Part shown: piece by piece, positions 14,644 through 22,918 of the stretch | Numbering within the stretch: position 1 is the first letter of the stretch | Layout of the letters: every line of letters starts with the position of its first letter | Assembly: GCA_050747865.1 (NCBI GenBank) | Contig: JBOGJI010000380.1 | Location: forward strand, 1 to 35,624 | DNA: 35,624 nucleotides | From: JBOGJI01 sp050747865 | Lineage (GTDB): Bacteria; Acidobacteriota; Thermoanaerobaculia; Multivoradales; JAHEKO01 | Direction: 5' to 3' | Position numbers and translations under genes: made by a program | The notes under the pieces: model-generated | Seen by the model: the letters and a program-made list of their open reading frames with translations, nothing else | Database searches by the model: none | Told to the model about the DNA's origin: nothing

Positions 14644-16368
14644 TTGATCCCGCTGCGATTCTCTTCATTCGACGGTGTCGAGCGAGCCGACCTGGTGGTC
14701 GTGGGTACGGGGGTCGCCGGCCTCTCCTGCGCCCTGGCGGCGGCTCCGGCGCGCGTGGCGCTGATGTGCAAGGACACGCTCCTCTCCGGAGGTTCGACGC
14801 GGCTGGCCCAGGGCGGGATCGCCGCGGCGCTGGGCCAGGACGACGACCCGTCCCGCCACGCGCGGGACACCGAGCGGGTGGCCGCGGGCCTCGCCGATCC
14901 GGACGCGGTGGACGTCCTGACGCGCGGCGCGGTCGCGGAGATCCCGCGTCTCATCGCTCTCGGCGCCGGCTTCGATCGCCAGCCGGATGGTGAGCTCGCC
15001 CGCGGGCGGGAGGCCGGCCATGGCCGAGACCGCATCCTCCATGCGGGCGGAGACGCCACCGGCCGGGAGATCTCGCGCGCGCTGGCGGCGGCCTGCCGGG
15101 CGGAGGAGAGCATCCGCGTCCACGAGCGGACTTTCGCTTGGGACCTCATCGTCGACGGCGGTCGCGTGATCGGTGTGGTGGCGATCGGACCGGAAGGGGA
15201 GCGGCTGCTGTTCCTGGCGCCGGCGGTGGTGCTCGCCACCGGCGGGTTCGCCGGCGCCTGGAGCCGGACGACCAACCCCCCCGGCAATACCGGAGACGGT
15301 CTGGCGATCGCCGCCCGCGCCGGCGCCCGGCTCGCCGACCTCGAGCTCGTGCAGTTCCACCCGACGGCGCTGGCGGTCGGCACCGATCCCATGCCGCTGG
15401 TCACCGAGGCGCTGCGCGGCCGAGGGGCGATCATCATCGACGAGGCGGGGCGCCGGTTCCTGCTCGCCGACCACCCCGACGGGGAGCTCGCTCCCCGCGA
15501 CGTGGTGGCGCGCGCCATCCGCCGGCAGCTCGACGCCGGTCATGGGGTCTTGCTCGACACCCGGCAGGCGGTCGGCGAGGCCTTCCCGCGGCAGTTCCCG
15601 ACCGTCTGGCGGCTTTGCCAGGAGCACGGGCTCGACCCGCGCCGGGAGTCGCTGCCGGTCTCGCCGGCGGCCCATTACTGCATGGGCGGCATCCTGGTCG
15701 ACGTCGACGGGCGCTCGTCGCTGCCCGGCCTGTGGGCCTGCGGCGAGGCGGCCGCCACGGGTGTCCACGGCGGCAACCGCCTGGCCAGCAACTCGCTGCT
15801 CGAGGGGCTGGTGTTCGGCCGGCGGGTCGCGCACGACATCCTGAAGCGGCCCGCCCGTCGCTTTGCGCCGGGCGCTGGCGACGTTGCTTCACGTGGCCTC
15901 GCGCAAGCGCTCGGCCGGCCGGCCGTTTTCCGGCCCGGGGCGATCAGGCTGGCAAGCCTGCCAGCGATGCCCTGTGATGCCAGTCGACGCGGTGGAGAAG
16001 AGCTCATCAAGTCCCTGCGGGCCGTGATGTGGAAGGACGCCGGCCTCGTGCGGAATGATCGCGGCCTCACCCGCGTCCTCGGCGAGCTGGAGCGGCTGGC
16101 GGCCGAGGCCCCTCCCGAAGCCGGCGAGCTGCGCAACCTGCTGGCCGCCGGACGACTCGTCGTCACCGCGGCCCTGGCACGAACAGAGAGCCGAGGGGCG
16201 CACTTCCGGAGCGATGCTCCCCAGGCTGACCCCGCCAGGTGCCGCCGTCTCGTCCTGACGGTGCCGCAATGGGCCGGGGGTCGCGAAAGGGACGGTGAAG
16301 CGTCCGTTCGAATCCACATCGAGACGGTTGCACCGTCGGCGGAGACGCGACGAGAGGCCGTGGGATGA
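14644..16368 (+). CDS. nadB: L-aspartate oxidase
   Basis: 574 residues from a TTG start. This FAD enzyme oxidises aspartate to iminoaspartate for NadA. Visible motifs: the dinucleotide fold VVVGTGVAGLSCA (18-30), STRLAQGGIAAA, HAGGDATG, TNPPGNTGDG, LVQFHPTAL, EALRGRGAIIID, HYCMGGI and GNRLASNSLLEGLVFG. No ATG or GTG lies in frame between the nadA stop and the FAD motif, so TTG at 14644, with GAGG upstream, is the best start. The protein is longer than the usual 510-540 residues through a C-terminal extension after about 540. Its stop overlaps the nadC ATG by four bases (ATGA). Confidence 0.95.
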   Translation: MIPLRFSSFDGVERADLVVVGTGVAGLSCALAAAPARVALMCKDTLLSGGSTRLAQGGIAAALGQDDDPSRHARDTERVAAGLADPDAVDVLTRGAVAEIPRLIALGAGFDRQPDGELARGREAGHGRDRILHAGGDATGREISRALAAACRAEESIRVHERTFAWDLIVDGGRVIGVVAIGPEGERLLFLAPAVVLATGGFAGAWSRTTNPPGNTGDGLAIAARAGARLADLELVQFHPTALAVGTDPMPLVTEALRGRGAIIIDEAGRRFLLADHPDGELAPRDVVARAIRRQLDAGHGVLLDTRQAVGEAFPRQFPTVWRLCQEHGLDPRRESLPVSPAAHYCMGGILVDVDGRSSLPGLWACGEAAATGVHGGNRLASNSLLEGLVFGRRVAHDILKRPARRFAPGAGDVASRGLAQALGRPAVFRPGAIRLASLPAMPCDASRRGGEELIKSLRAVMWKDAGLVRNDRGLTRVLGELERLAAEAPPEAGELRNLLAAGRLVVTAALARTESRGAHFRSDAPQADPARCRRLVLTVPQWAGGRERDGEASVRIHIETVAPSAETRREAVG

Positions 16369-17231
16369 CGGACATCGAGCCGCTCCCGGCTAGCCTTTGG
16401 GAGCCGATCGTCCGCGCGGCGCTCGCCGAGGACCTGGGCGACGCTGGCGACTTGACGTCGCAGACGACGCTTCCACCGGATGCGACGGCCGATGGACACG
16501 TGGTCGCGCGCGCCGCAGGGGTCATCGCCGGGCTCGACGTCGCGCTGTCGGCGTTCCGGTTCCTGGACGGCGCCGCGCCCGTGGAGATCGAGCGGCTGCT
16601 CACCGACGGCACCGAAGTTGGCCCCGGCGTCGCCGTGGCCCGTGTCGCCGGACCGGTGCACGTTCTGCTCGGGGCGGAGCGGACCGCGCTCAACCTGCTG
16701 GGACATCTGTCGGGCATCGCCACCGCCACGCGCGAGCTGGTGCGGCGGGTCGAGGGCACGGGTGCCCGGATCACCGACACGCGCAAGACCACTCCCGGCC
16801 TGCGGGCGCTCGAGAAATACGCCGTGCGCTGCGGCGGCGGCGTCAATCACCGCCTGGGGCTCCACGACGCGGTGCTCATCAAGGACAACCACATCGTGGC
16901 GGTCGGGAACGTCGGCGAGGCGGTGCGCCGCGCGCGCGCCGAGGTTCCCCCGGGCATCGCGATCCAGGTCGAGGTGGACGACCTCACTCAGCTCGAGGAA
17001 GCCCTGGCGGCCGGCGCCGAGATGATCCTGCTCGACAACATGCCCCCCGCCAGGCTGCGCGAGGCCGTGCAGCGCACCGCCGGCCGCGCCCTGCTCGAGG
17101 CGTCCGGCGGCATCACCCCGGAGACGGTTCGGGCGGTCGCCGAAACCGGCGTCGACCGCATCTCCGTCGGCTGGATCACCCATTCCGCCCCCGCCTTGGA
17201 CGTCGCCCTCGATCTCTCTGCAAAGGAGTAA
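16365..17231 (+). CDS. nadC: Quinolinate phosphoribosyltransferase (decarboxylating)
   Basis: 288 residues, normal length. NadC converts quinolinate and PRPP to nicotinate mononucleotide, closing the de novo branch begun by NadB and NadA. Motifs: AALAEDLGDAGDLTS near the N-terminus, AERTALNLLGHLSGIAT, ITDTRKTTPGLRALEKYAV, GGGVNHRLGLHDAVLIKDNH, and EASGGITPETV. The ATG overlaps the nadB stop, so translation is coupled. lipA begins 33 bases after the stop with its own promoter-like box. Confidence 0.97.
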   Translation: MTDIEPLPASLWEPIVRAALAEDLGDAGDLTSQTTLPPDATADGHVVARAAGVIAGLDVALSAFRFLDGAAPVEIERLLTDGTEVGPGVAVARVAGPVHVLLGAERTALNLLGHLSGIATATRELVRRVEGTGARITDTRKTTPGLRALEKYAVRCGGGVNHRLGLHDAVLIKDNHIVAVGNVGEAVRRARAEVPPGIAIQVEVDDLTQLEEALAAGAEMILLDNMPPARLREAVQRTAGRALLEASGGITPETVRAVAETGVDRISVGWITHSAPALDVALDLSAKE

Positions 17232-17249
17232 GGGAAGGTCGCCACACGG

Positions 17250-17255
17250 TACACT
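17250..17255 (+). promoter_or_regulatory. Putative -10 box (TACACT) of lipA, leaderless start
   Basis: GGTACACT ends 9 bases before the lipA ATG, with no ribosome binding site between. The -35 region lies in the end of nadC and shows no clear hexamer. It gives lipA a promoter separate from nadABC. Confidence 0.55.
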
Positions 17256-17264
17256 TCCGCCGTC

Positions 17265-18206
17265 ATGGCTGAGCCCCTGGTCCAGATCGGTGCCCACCAC
17301 CGGGACGGCGACGCCGTGGCGACCGAAGAGCGCCGCCAGCCGCGACCGGAGTGGCTGCGCATCCGCCTGGCCACGCCGGAGCAGTACCGCAACGTCAAGG
17401 GCCTGGTCTCCCGTCTCGACCTCCACACCGTCTGCCAGGAGGCGCGCTGCCCCAACATCTACGAGTGCTGGGGCCAGCACGGCACCGCGACCTTCATGAT
17501 CCTGGGCGACACCTGCACCCGTCGCTGTGGCTTCTGTGCCGTCAACACGGGAAAGCCGGAGGCGGTTGATCCGCTGGAGCCCAGGCACGTGGCCGAGGCG
17601 GTCGCCGCCATGGGCCTGAAGCACGCGGTCATCACCTCGGTCGACCGGGACGACCTGCCTGACGGCGGCGCCCGGCACTGGGCGGCGGTGATAGAGGCGG
17701 TCCACGAGCTCAATCCGGGGACCGCTGTGGAGGTGCTGACCGGCGACTTCCGCGGCGTCTCCGACGCCTTGGACATCGTCCTCGCCGCCCGCCCCGAGGT
17801 CTTCTCCCACAACATCGAGACCGTGGCGGAGCAATACCGGCGAGTGCGCCCCGGCAGCCACTACGCCCGCTCCCTGGAGCTGCTCGCCGACGCCGCTGCG
17901 CGCCGCGACCTGGGCGACTACGCCGGCCGGGTGAAGAGCGGCATGATGCTGGGGATCGGCGAGGCCGCCGACGAGATCCGCCGCACCCTCATCGACCTGC
18001 GCGACGCCGGCGTCGAGATCGTCACCCTGGGCCAATACATGCAGCCGACGCCGGGCCATCTGCCGGTCGACCGCTGGGTCCACCCGGACGAGTTCGCCGA
18101 GTGGAAGGCGTTCGCCCACGAGCTCGGCTTCGCCCACTGCCAGTCCGGCCCCCTGGTGCGCTCCAGCTACCACGCCCACGAGGCGGTCGAGAACCCGCTG
18201 CGCTGA
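17265..18206 (+). CDS. lipA: Lipoyl synthase
   Basis: 313 residues. LipA is a radical SAM enzyme that inserts two sulfurs into protein-bound octanoyl groups made by LipB. The auxiliary cluster ligands are Cys57, Cys62 and Cys68 (CQEARCPNIYEC); the radical SAM cluster ligands are Cys84, Cys88 and Cys91 (CTRRCGFC). The C-terminal RSSYHA motif supplies the serine ligand of the auxiliary cluster. GDTCTRRCGFCAVNTGKP and LGQYMQPT are family signatures. It runs convergent to the speD cluster, with only 20 bases to the end of the broken gene at 18227. Confidence 0.97.
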   Translation: MAEPLVQIGAHHRDGDAVATEERRQPRPEWLRIRLATPEQYRNVKGLVSRLDLHTVCQEARCPNIYECWGQHGTATFMILGDTCTRRCGFCAVNTGKPEAVDPLEPRHVAEAVAAMGLKHAVITSVDRDDLPDGGARHWAAVIEAVHELNPGTAVEVLTGDFRGVSDALDIVLAARPEVFSHNIETVAEQYRRVRPGSHYARSLELLADAAARRDLGDYAGRVKSGMMLGIGEAADEIRRTLIDLRDAGVEIVTLGQYMQPTPGHLPVDRWVHPDEFAEWKAFAHELGFAHCQSGPLVRSSYHAHEAVENPLR

Positions 18207-18226
18207 CCAGGTCGTCTCGCGCTCGC

Positions 18227-18394
18227 CTACGCGGTGGTGGGCGGCTGCGCGGAGGCGGTGGAGACGCGCCACAGGCCGGCGGCGATGAAGAGGAACCCGG
18301 CGAGCTACACGGCGAGCAGCGACAGGAGGATGCGCAGCAGCGACACCGGGGCGGGCGCCGCCACTTGGCGGGGCCGTGCCGGTTCAACGGGCAT
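18227..18394 (-). pseudogene. Small single-helix membrane protein interrupted by an in-frame TAG
   Basis: From an ATG overlapping the end of speD, the minus strand encodes 29 residues (MPVEPARPRQVAAPAPVSLL, then RILLSLLAV), a TAG at 18305-18307, then 25 more residues in the same frame (LAGFLFIAAGLWRV, STASAQPPTTA) to a second TAG. Read through, it would be a 55-codon protein with one membrane helix whose middle is the stop codon, flanked by Pro/Ala-rich ends. The continuous hydrophobic pattern on both sides suggests a recently broken gene or a sequencing error. Function is unknown. Confidence 0.4.
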
Positions 18395-18791
18395 GGAGGC
18401 GGACGATGGCAGGGACGAAACGGGCGCGCCGCTCGACGACCTGATAGTCCCAATACGTCGCCTCGAGCCGGTCGGCGAGGTCGTGCATCAGGGCCGGGAT
18501 CTCCCGGAGCGACAGCTCGCCGCAGTGGAACAGGTCGGCGGCGAAGGCGCCGTGCTCGGGCCAGGTGTGGATGGCGAGGTGGGACTCCGCCAGCAGGGCC
18601 AGGGCCGTGACGCCCTGCGGCTCGAACTGCTTGAGCTCCTGGGCGAGCAGGGTGAGCCGGGCGGCCTCGACGGTCGCCTCGAGGGCGCTGCGGACCCGCT
18701 CCGGATCGTCCAGGACCAGGAACGGTGCGCCCCAGGCGTCAAGCAGGACGTGGGTGCCGAGCCTACGGCGCGGGCGCGGAGGCCGGGTCAC
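18384..18791 (-). CDS. speD: S-adenosylmethionine decarboxylase proenzyme, prokaryotic type
   Basis: 135 residues, the size of the short bacterial/archaeal SpeD. It cleaves itself to form a pyruvoyl group and makes decarboxylated S-adenosylmethionine for spermidine synthesis. Cleavage would occur between Glu69 and Ser70 (AESHLAIHTWPE). His75 and Cys90 lie 5 and 20 residues after the serine, the same spacing as in the Thermotoga maritima enzyme. The start is a GTG that overlaps the stop of the exosortase-methyltransferase gene (GTGA), so the two are translationally coupled. No spermidine synthase gene is in the window, which is unusual next to speD. Confidence 0.93.
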   Translation of the reverse strand: MTRPPRPRRRLGTHVLLDAWGAPFLVLDDPERVRSALEATVEAARLTLLAQELKQFEPQGVTALALLAESHLAIHTWPEHGAFAADLFHCGELSLREIPALMHDLADRLEATYWDYQVVERRARFVPAIVRLHAR

Positions 18792-20914
18792 CGGTCGGGC
18801 TCTCCCGTCAGCGCGATGAGGTAGCCGTGCCGGCGCAGCCGCGGGAAGCGCCGGCAAGCCCAGGCGAAGGGCGCCGCCGCGATCGCCGTCATCCGGGCGA
18901 GAGGCCTGGCGCCCGTCCACAGGGCCAGGTCGGCCATGCGTAGCAGCCCGGGCAGGAAGAGGACGCCGCCGCGTCCCACGACGCGCAATCCGGCGCGCCG
19001 GCACATGTCCTGGAGCCCCCTCCAAGAGTACGACTTCTCGACGCCGTAGGCGTAGAGCCCGAGGCGGTAGAGGATGGCGACCGCCAGCGGGCGCAGGAAC
19101 GGGTCGTGCCGGTTGGGGACGCCGATGATCGCGCGGCCTCCGTTGCGGATGACGCGCGCGATCTCGGCGGCGGCGGCCTCGGTCCCGTCGAAGTGCTCGA
19201 TCGTGCCCATCGAATACACGCCGTCGAACGCGCCGCCACGGAAGGGCAGGGAACGGACGTCCGCCGCCACCGCCGCGAGCCGCAGTCGTTGTTGCCGGTA
19301 CTCCTCGCGGGCCTTGAGGATGGTCGGAAGCGAGATGTCGATGCCGAAGGTGTGTGCTCCCTGGGCCGCCGCCCAGCAGAAGATCCTGGTGTTGCGGGCC
19401 TCGTCCCAGAGGTCGGTCTTGAGCAGCCGCTGCCCGGCCAGCCGCGGGAAGGCCGACCGCAGCAGGAGCTCCTCGTCCTCGCGGTATTGGCGCGTCGTCG
19501 ATGCCCCGGAGAGATCGGGGAAGCTGTCTCCGACGCGACTCCAGAATCGCCGGTACCGCGTCGTCCCCGCCTCCCGGCGGTCGTCATCTCGCGGGCGGGA
19601 GAGGGTCGCGGCAATGGCCGCGGCGGCCACCGGCCCGAGCACGGCCAGGCCGCGGACGGCGATGACGGGCAGCGCCAGCTCGACATGCTCGACCAGCTCC
19701 CCGTATCCGAGCCGGAGCAGCAGATGCGACGCGATCAGCATGCCGCCGCCCGCCAACCACGCACTGCTTCCCGCCACGCGCAGCACAAGGGCCAGGGCGA
19801 CGAAGAGCCCGAGCTGGAAGGGAGCGAGGAGCTGCATCGCGCCTTGCGGATCGACGTGTCCGTGCCCCCAGTGGCCGGCGGGCGGCCATCCGGGCACCAG
19901 CCGCAGCGCCCAGCCGGAGATCCAGACCGCGGCGAGCCCGGTGAGGAGAGCGGTTCCCAGGCCGGCCAGGCGCCGCGATCCCCGCAGGTGCCAGGCCAGG
20001 CCGACCACCGCAAAGCCGGTCAACACCTGGAAGAAGGCGTGGATCGCCACCTCCGGCTTGCCCGTCAGCGCCACCGGGGCGCCGAGGACGAGCACCCGCA
20101 GGATCGCCAGCAGAAAAAACAGGGGCACCGCCGCGAGCCAGGCGAGGAGCCGCCAGCGCGGGCGCCGGATCAGGAAGCCCACGGCGACCAGGTAGACGGG
20201 CAGGATGGGGGTGAGGATGCACTCGGGGGTCACCAGCCAGTGCCGACCGCCGATGCTGAGCAAAGCGCCGTTGACCGCGGCGGAGCCACCGGCGAGGCCG
20301 ATGAGGCCGCCGCCGGAGCCGGCCACCAGGCGGCAGGCGGAGGCCACGTCGGCGCTGCCGGCGAGCAGCGGGAACAGGGCGTAGTGCGCGGCGACGGCCG
20401 CGACCAGCGCCACCCCCGCCCACAGCGGCCGCGAGGCGAGCCAGGCCCGCGGGCGCAGCTTCCTGGTCACCGCCCCCATCCACACCGCCACCCAGCCGGC
20501 CGCGGCGACGACCAGGATGGCGGGCCAGACATAGACGTGCAGGAGCTGAAACAGCTCGCGGCGCTCCACCACCGCGGCGAGCGTCCCGAGGCGCAGCGCG
20601 TTCAGCATGCTGATCACGGTGAGCGCCGCGGCCACGCCCAGGAGGCGATGGCGCCAGCGGGCGGGGAAGGCCAGGATGGCGGCCAGCGCCAGGGCAGCGG
20701 CATCGGCCCCGGTACAGCTGGCGCCGACCTGGACGCTGCCGATGTCCGCCCCGAACAGGCGCGCCGCCAGGCCCCCTTCGGCACGGGCGAGCGGGACCAA
20801 GAGCCGCGTCTCCACCCACGGGACGCGGCTCAAGGCGAGGAGCGCGGCGATCCACAGGCCCGCCTGGACCAGCCATCGCAGCTCGATAGACTGCCGCCAA
20901 TGCCGCCGGACCAT
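18788..20914 (-). CDS. Tandem exosortase-like membrane protein fused to a class I SAM methyltransferase
   Basis: 708 residues. Two exosortase-like cores follow each other in the membrane part. The first has VQVGASCTGADAAAL (Cys67), SMLNALRLG (Arg108) and LLHVYVWP (His126). The second has LVTPECILTP (Cys232), LAILRVLVLG (Arg273) and IHAFFQVLTG (His292). The Cys-Arg spacing is 41 in both, and Arg-His is 18 and 19. Exosortases use such a Cys/Arg/His triad to cut C-terminal sorting signals of exported proteins. About a dozen helices span residues 12-438. Residues 450-708 are a methyltransferase: GIDIS (524-528), DVRSLPFRGGAFDGVYSMG (552-570), then EHFDG and GGRAIIGVPN. The ATG at 20914 is the only good start and lies 15 bases inside the divergent gene. 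speD follows with a GTGA overlap. I know no named family with this architecture. Confidence 0.82.
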   Translation of the reverse strand: MVRRHWRQSIELRWLVQAGLWIAALLALSRVPWVETRLLVPLARAEGGLAARLFGADIGSVQVGASCTGADAAALALAAILAFPARWRHRLLGVAAALTVISMLNALRLGTLAAVVERRELFQLLHVYVWPAILVVAAAGWVAVWMGAVTRKLRPRAWLASRPLWAGVALVAAVAAHYALFPLLAGSADVASACRLVAGSGGGLIGLAGGSAAVNGALLSIGGRHWLVTPECILTPILPVYLVAVGFLIRRPRWRLLAWLAAVPLFFLLAILRVLVLGAPVALTGKPEVAIHAFFQVLTGFAVVGLAWHLRGSRRLAGLGTALLTGLAAVWISGWALRLVPGWPPAGHWGHGHVDPQGAMQLLAPFQLGLFVALALVLRVAGSSAWLAGGGMLIASHLLLRLGYGELVEHVELALPVIAVRGLAVLGPVAAAAIAATLSRPRDDDRREAGTTRYRRFWSRVGDSFPDLSGASTTRQYREDEELLLRSAFPRLAGQRLLKTDLWDEARNTRIFCWAAAQGAHTFGIDISLPTILKAREEYRQQRLRLAAVAADVRSLPFRGGAFDGVYSMGTIEHFDGTEAAAAEIARVIRNGGRAIIGVPNRHDPFLRPLAVAILYRLGLYAYGVEKSYSWRGLQDMCRRAGLRVVGRGGVLFLPGLLRMADLALWTGARPLARMTAIAAAPFAWACRRFPRLRRHGYLIALTGEPDR
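20887..20892 (+). promoter_or_regulatory. Putative -10 box (TAGACT) of the GT-C-like gene, leaderless start
   Basis: GATAGACT ends 7 bases before the ATG at 20900 and fits the window's GNTANNNT pattern. It lies inside the first codons of the divergent exosortase-like gene, so the two transcription units overlap at their 5' ends. Confidence 0.45.
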
Positions 20915-22795
20915 GATGCTTCGCGTCGCGGTGCCCCTCGCAGCGAGGCGCTCCGGGCCGTGCTCGTCGGAGCCACCGCCACCGCGCTGACGCTGTACAT
21001 GGCTTGGCCCGTGTTGCGGGCCCCCGCCGAGCGCCTGTTCGGGAGCGAGCTGGTCGGGCGGTTTCATGATCCCTACACCGTCATGCGCCTGTTCGAGGCT
21101 CCCCGTGCGTTCCTCGGAATCTACACCCAACCGCTGACCGACTGGGTCGGCGCCCTCTTCGCCCTGGCCGTCGACGCGGCGACAGCCTACAACCTCGTGG
21201 TGCTCCTGACCTTCCCGGCGGCCGCTCTCGCCGCCTATGCGCTGGCCCGGTGGCTGGGCTGCCGGCCGGCCTGGGCGGCCGTCGCCGCCTTGGCGTTCGC
21301 CTTCGCTCCCGCCCACATCGCGCACGCCGCCTACCACCCGCACGTCGCCCAGGTGCAGTGGATTCCGCTCTACCTTTGGGCCGTCTGGAACGCGTGCAGG
21401 CGCCCTGGAGCGGGCTCGTGGAGCCTCGCCGCCGTCGCCCTGGCGGCGATGGGGATGGCCAACTACTACTTCGGCTGGTTCGGAGCCGTACTGTTGCCGG
21501 TGGTGGCGCTGGCGGCGCCGCAGCCGGGTGCCCGGCGTCGCCGCACCGCGCTTGCGCTCGCCCTCGTCGGCGGAGCGTTCGCTGTCGCCCTGGCGACCCC
21601 CCTCGCCGCGTCACTGCGCAAGTCCTACGGGTTCCCGGCCGCAGACGCGCAGCGCTACGCGGCGCGCCCGGAGGCGTATCTGCTGCCGGCGGCCGACCAC
21701 GTCGTGCTCGGCGGCCTGGCGCGGGCGCACTGGTCCCGGCGCGCGCCCGGCGACGCATTGCTGGAGCAGCAACAGGGCGTGAGCTGGGCGCTGCTGGCGC
21801 TGTTCCTCGTCGCTCTCGTTGCGCGCATGCGCAACGCCGACGATCCGGCGCTGACCCAGGTGCCGGCTCTCGCCGCGATCGCGGTGGCGGCTGGATTGCT
21901 TTCATTACCCTGGCTTCCCGGGAAGCTCCTCTTCCTGGCGTCGCCGATGTTCCGAGCCCTGGCCCGCTTCGGCTTCTTCGTGCAGATCGCGGTGTGTCTC
22001 GGCGCGGCGATCGGGCTCGAGCGCCTGTGGCGGGCGCGGGCCCGCGCCGCGGCGTGTCTGCTGATCGCCGTCGCGGCGTTCGAGTACCTGCCGGCGCCCC
22101 CCTGGCGCTGGCGGCCGCTGCTGCCCACCGAGGCCCACCGCGCGCTGCCGGAGCGCGGTTTGGACGGAGCGGTGCTCGACTGCCTGACGCCGCCGCACGC
22201 CGCCTCCTCGGTCGCCGCCTTCGTGCCCTGGAGGCTGCTGCCGGCCGACCCGGATCGCCTCGACTGCGGCGAGCCGCAGCTCGCCGGCAAGCTCGCCGCC
22301 CTGGGGCTCGGCCACGTCATCCGCGACGGCGGGGCGGCGAAGATCGACGGCCTGACCCTGCTCGACCGCTACGCCGACAGCTCCGTGTGGGGAGTCGCGG
22401 CGCCACCGGCGCCGGTGTACGTGGCGCGCATGTCCGGCTTCTCCTGGCGCGAGGTCTCCGGCGACCGCAGCTTTCGCTGGATGGGTGCCGAGGGCTCGCT
22501 CACCTTGGTGGTCCGCGCTCAGTCGCCGCACACGATCGTCTGGCGCGCCGAGCTGCACGCCTTCCCGCGGCCCCGCGACGTGACCGTGCGCGTGGACGGC
22601 GAGGACCTGACGGTCCTCCGGGTGCCAACGGAGCCCACCACATTCGACGTCGGGCCGCTGACCTTGTCGCCCGGAACGCACTCGCTGGAGCTCCTGCCTG
22701 GTGAGCCGCCTGCCGTTCCCGCTGCGCTCCTCGGCACTGGGGACATCCGACCCCTCACCATCGCCCTGGGCGCCTGGAGCTGGGTGGCGGGGTGA
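20900..22795 (+). CDS. Polytopic membrane protein, GT-C glycosyltransferase-like
   Basis: 631 residues. Residues 20-420 hold about ten hydrophobic helices; the remaining 200 residues are soluble and probably periplasmic, with a beta-rich end (ELHAFPRPRDVTVRVDGEDL). The first loop after helix 1 contains GRFHDPYTVMRLFEAPRAFL, and later loops contain AFAPAHIAHAAYHPHVAQVQ and FLASPMFRALARFGFF. Acidic residues in the first loop and His/Gln-rich loops like these are typical of GT-C lipid-linked sugar transferases and YfhO-like proteins, but I cannot name the family or the sugar. The start is ATG 20900, supported by the -10-like box; GTG 20960 is an alternative that would avoid overlap with the divergent gene. 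A role in surface glycan assembly would suit an exosortase neighbour; that is inference. Confidence 0.72.
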   Translation: MPPDHDASRRGAPRSEALRAVLVGATATALTLYMAWPVLRAPAERLFGSELVGRFHDPYTVMRLFEAPRAFLGIYTQPLTDWVGALFALAVDAATAYNLVVLLTFPAAALAAYALARWLGCRPAWAAVAALAFAFAPAHIAHAAYHPHVAQVQWIPLYLWAVWNACRRPGAGSWSLAAVALAAMGMANYYFGWFGAVLLPVVALAAPQPGARRRRTALALALVGGAFAVALATPLAASLRKSYGFPAADAQRYAARPEAYLLPAADHVVLGGLARAHWSRRAPGDALLEQQQGVSWALLALFLVALVARMRNADDPALTQVPALAAIAVAAGLLSLPWLPGKLLFLASPMFRALARFGFFVQIAVCLGAAIGLERLWRARARAAACLLIAVAAFEYLPAPPWRWRPLLPTEAHRALPERGLDGAVLDCLTPPHAASSVAAFVPWRLLPADPDRLDCGEPQLAGKLAALGLGHVIRDGGAAKIDGLTLLDRYADSSVWGVAAPPAPVYVARMSGFSWREVSGDRSFRWMGAEGSLTLVVRAQSPHTIVWRAELHAFPRPRDVTVRVDGEDLTVLRVPTEPTTFDVGPLTLSPGTHSLELLPGEPPAVPAALLGTGDIRPLTIALGAWSWVAG

Positions 22796-22918
22796 GCGGC
22801 GCTCTCTCATGATGATGTTTCGTCGCAGCGCTGCGCCCTCATGGCGCCCTGGCTGCTCGGCCTCCTGATAGGAGGAGTCGATCGCGCTTGCGTTCCCGAC
22901 GTTCGCCGGGTCCTCCGG

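Noticed and set aside
15675..18272. 865-codon minus-strand open frame across nadB, nadC and lipA
   Set aside because: It is the antisense of three well-defined enzymes and shows no domain.
22810..22869. 19-codon frame beginning with three ATGs after the GT-C-like gene
   Set aside because: No ribosome binding site, no promoter box and a featureless product.
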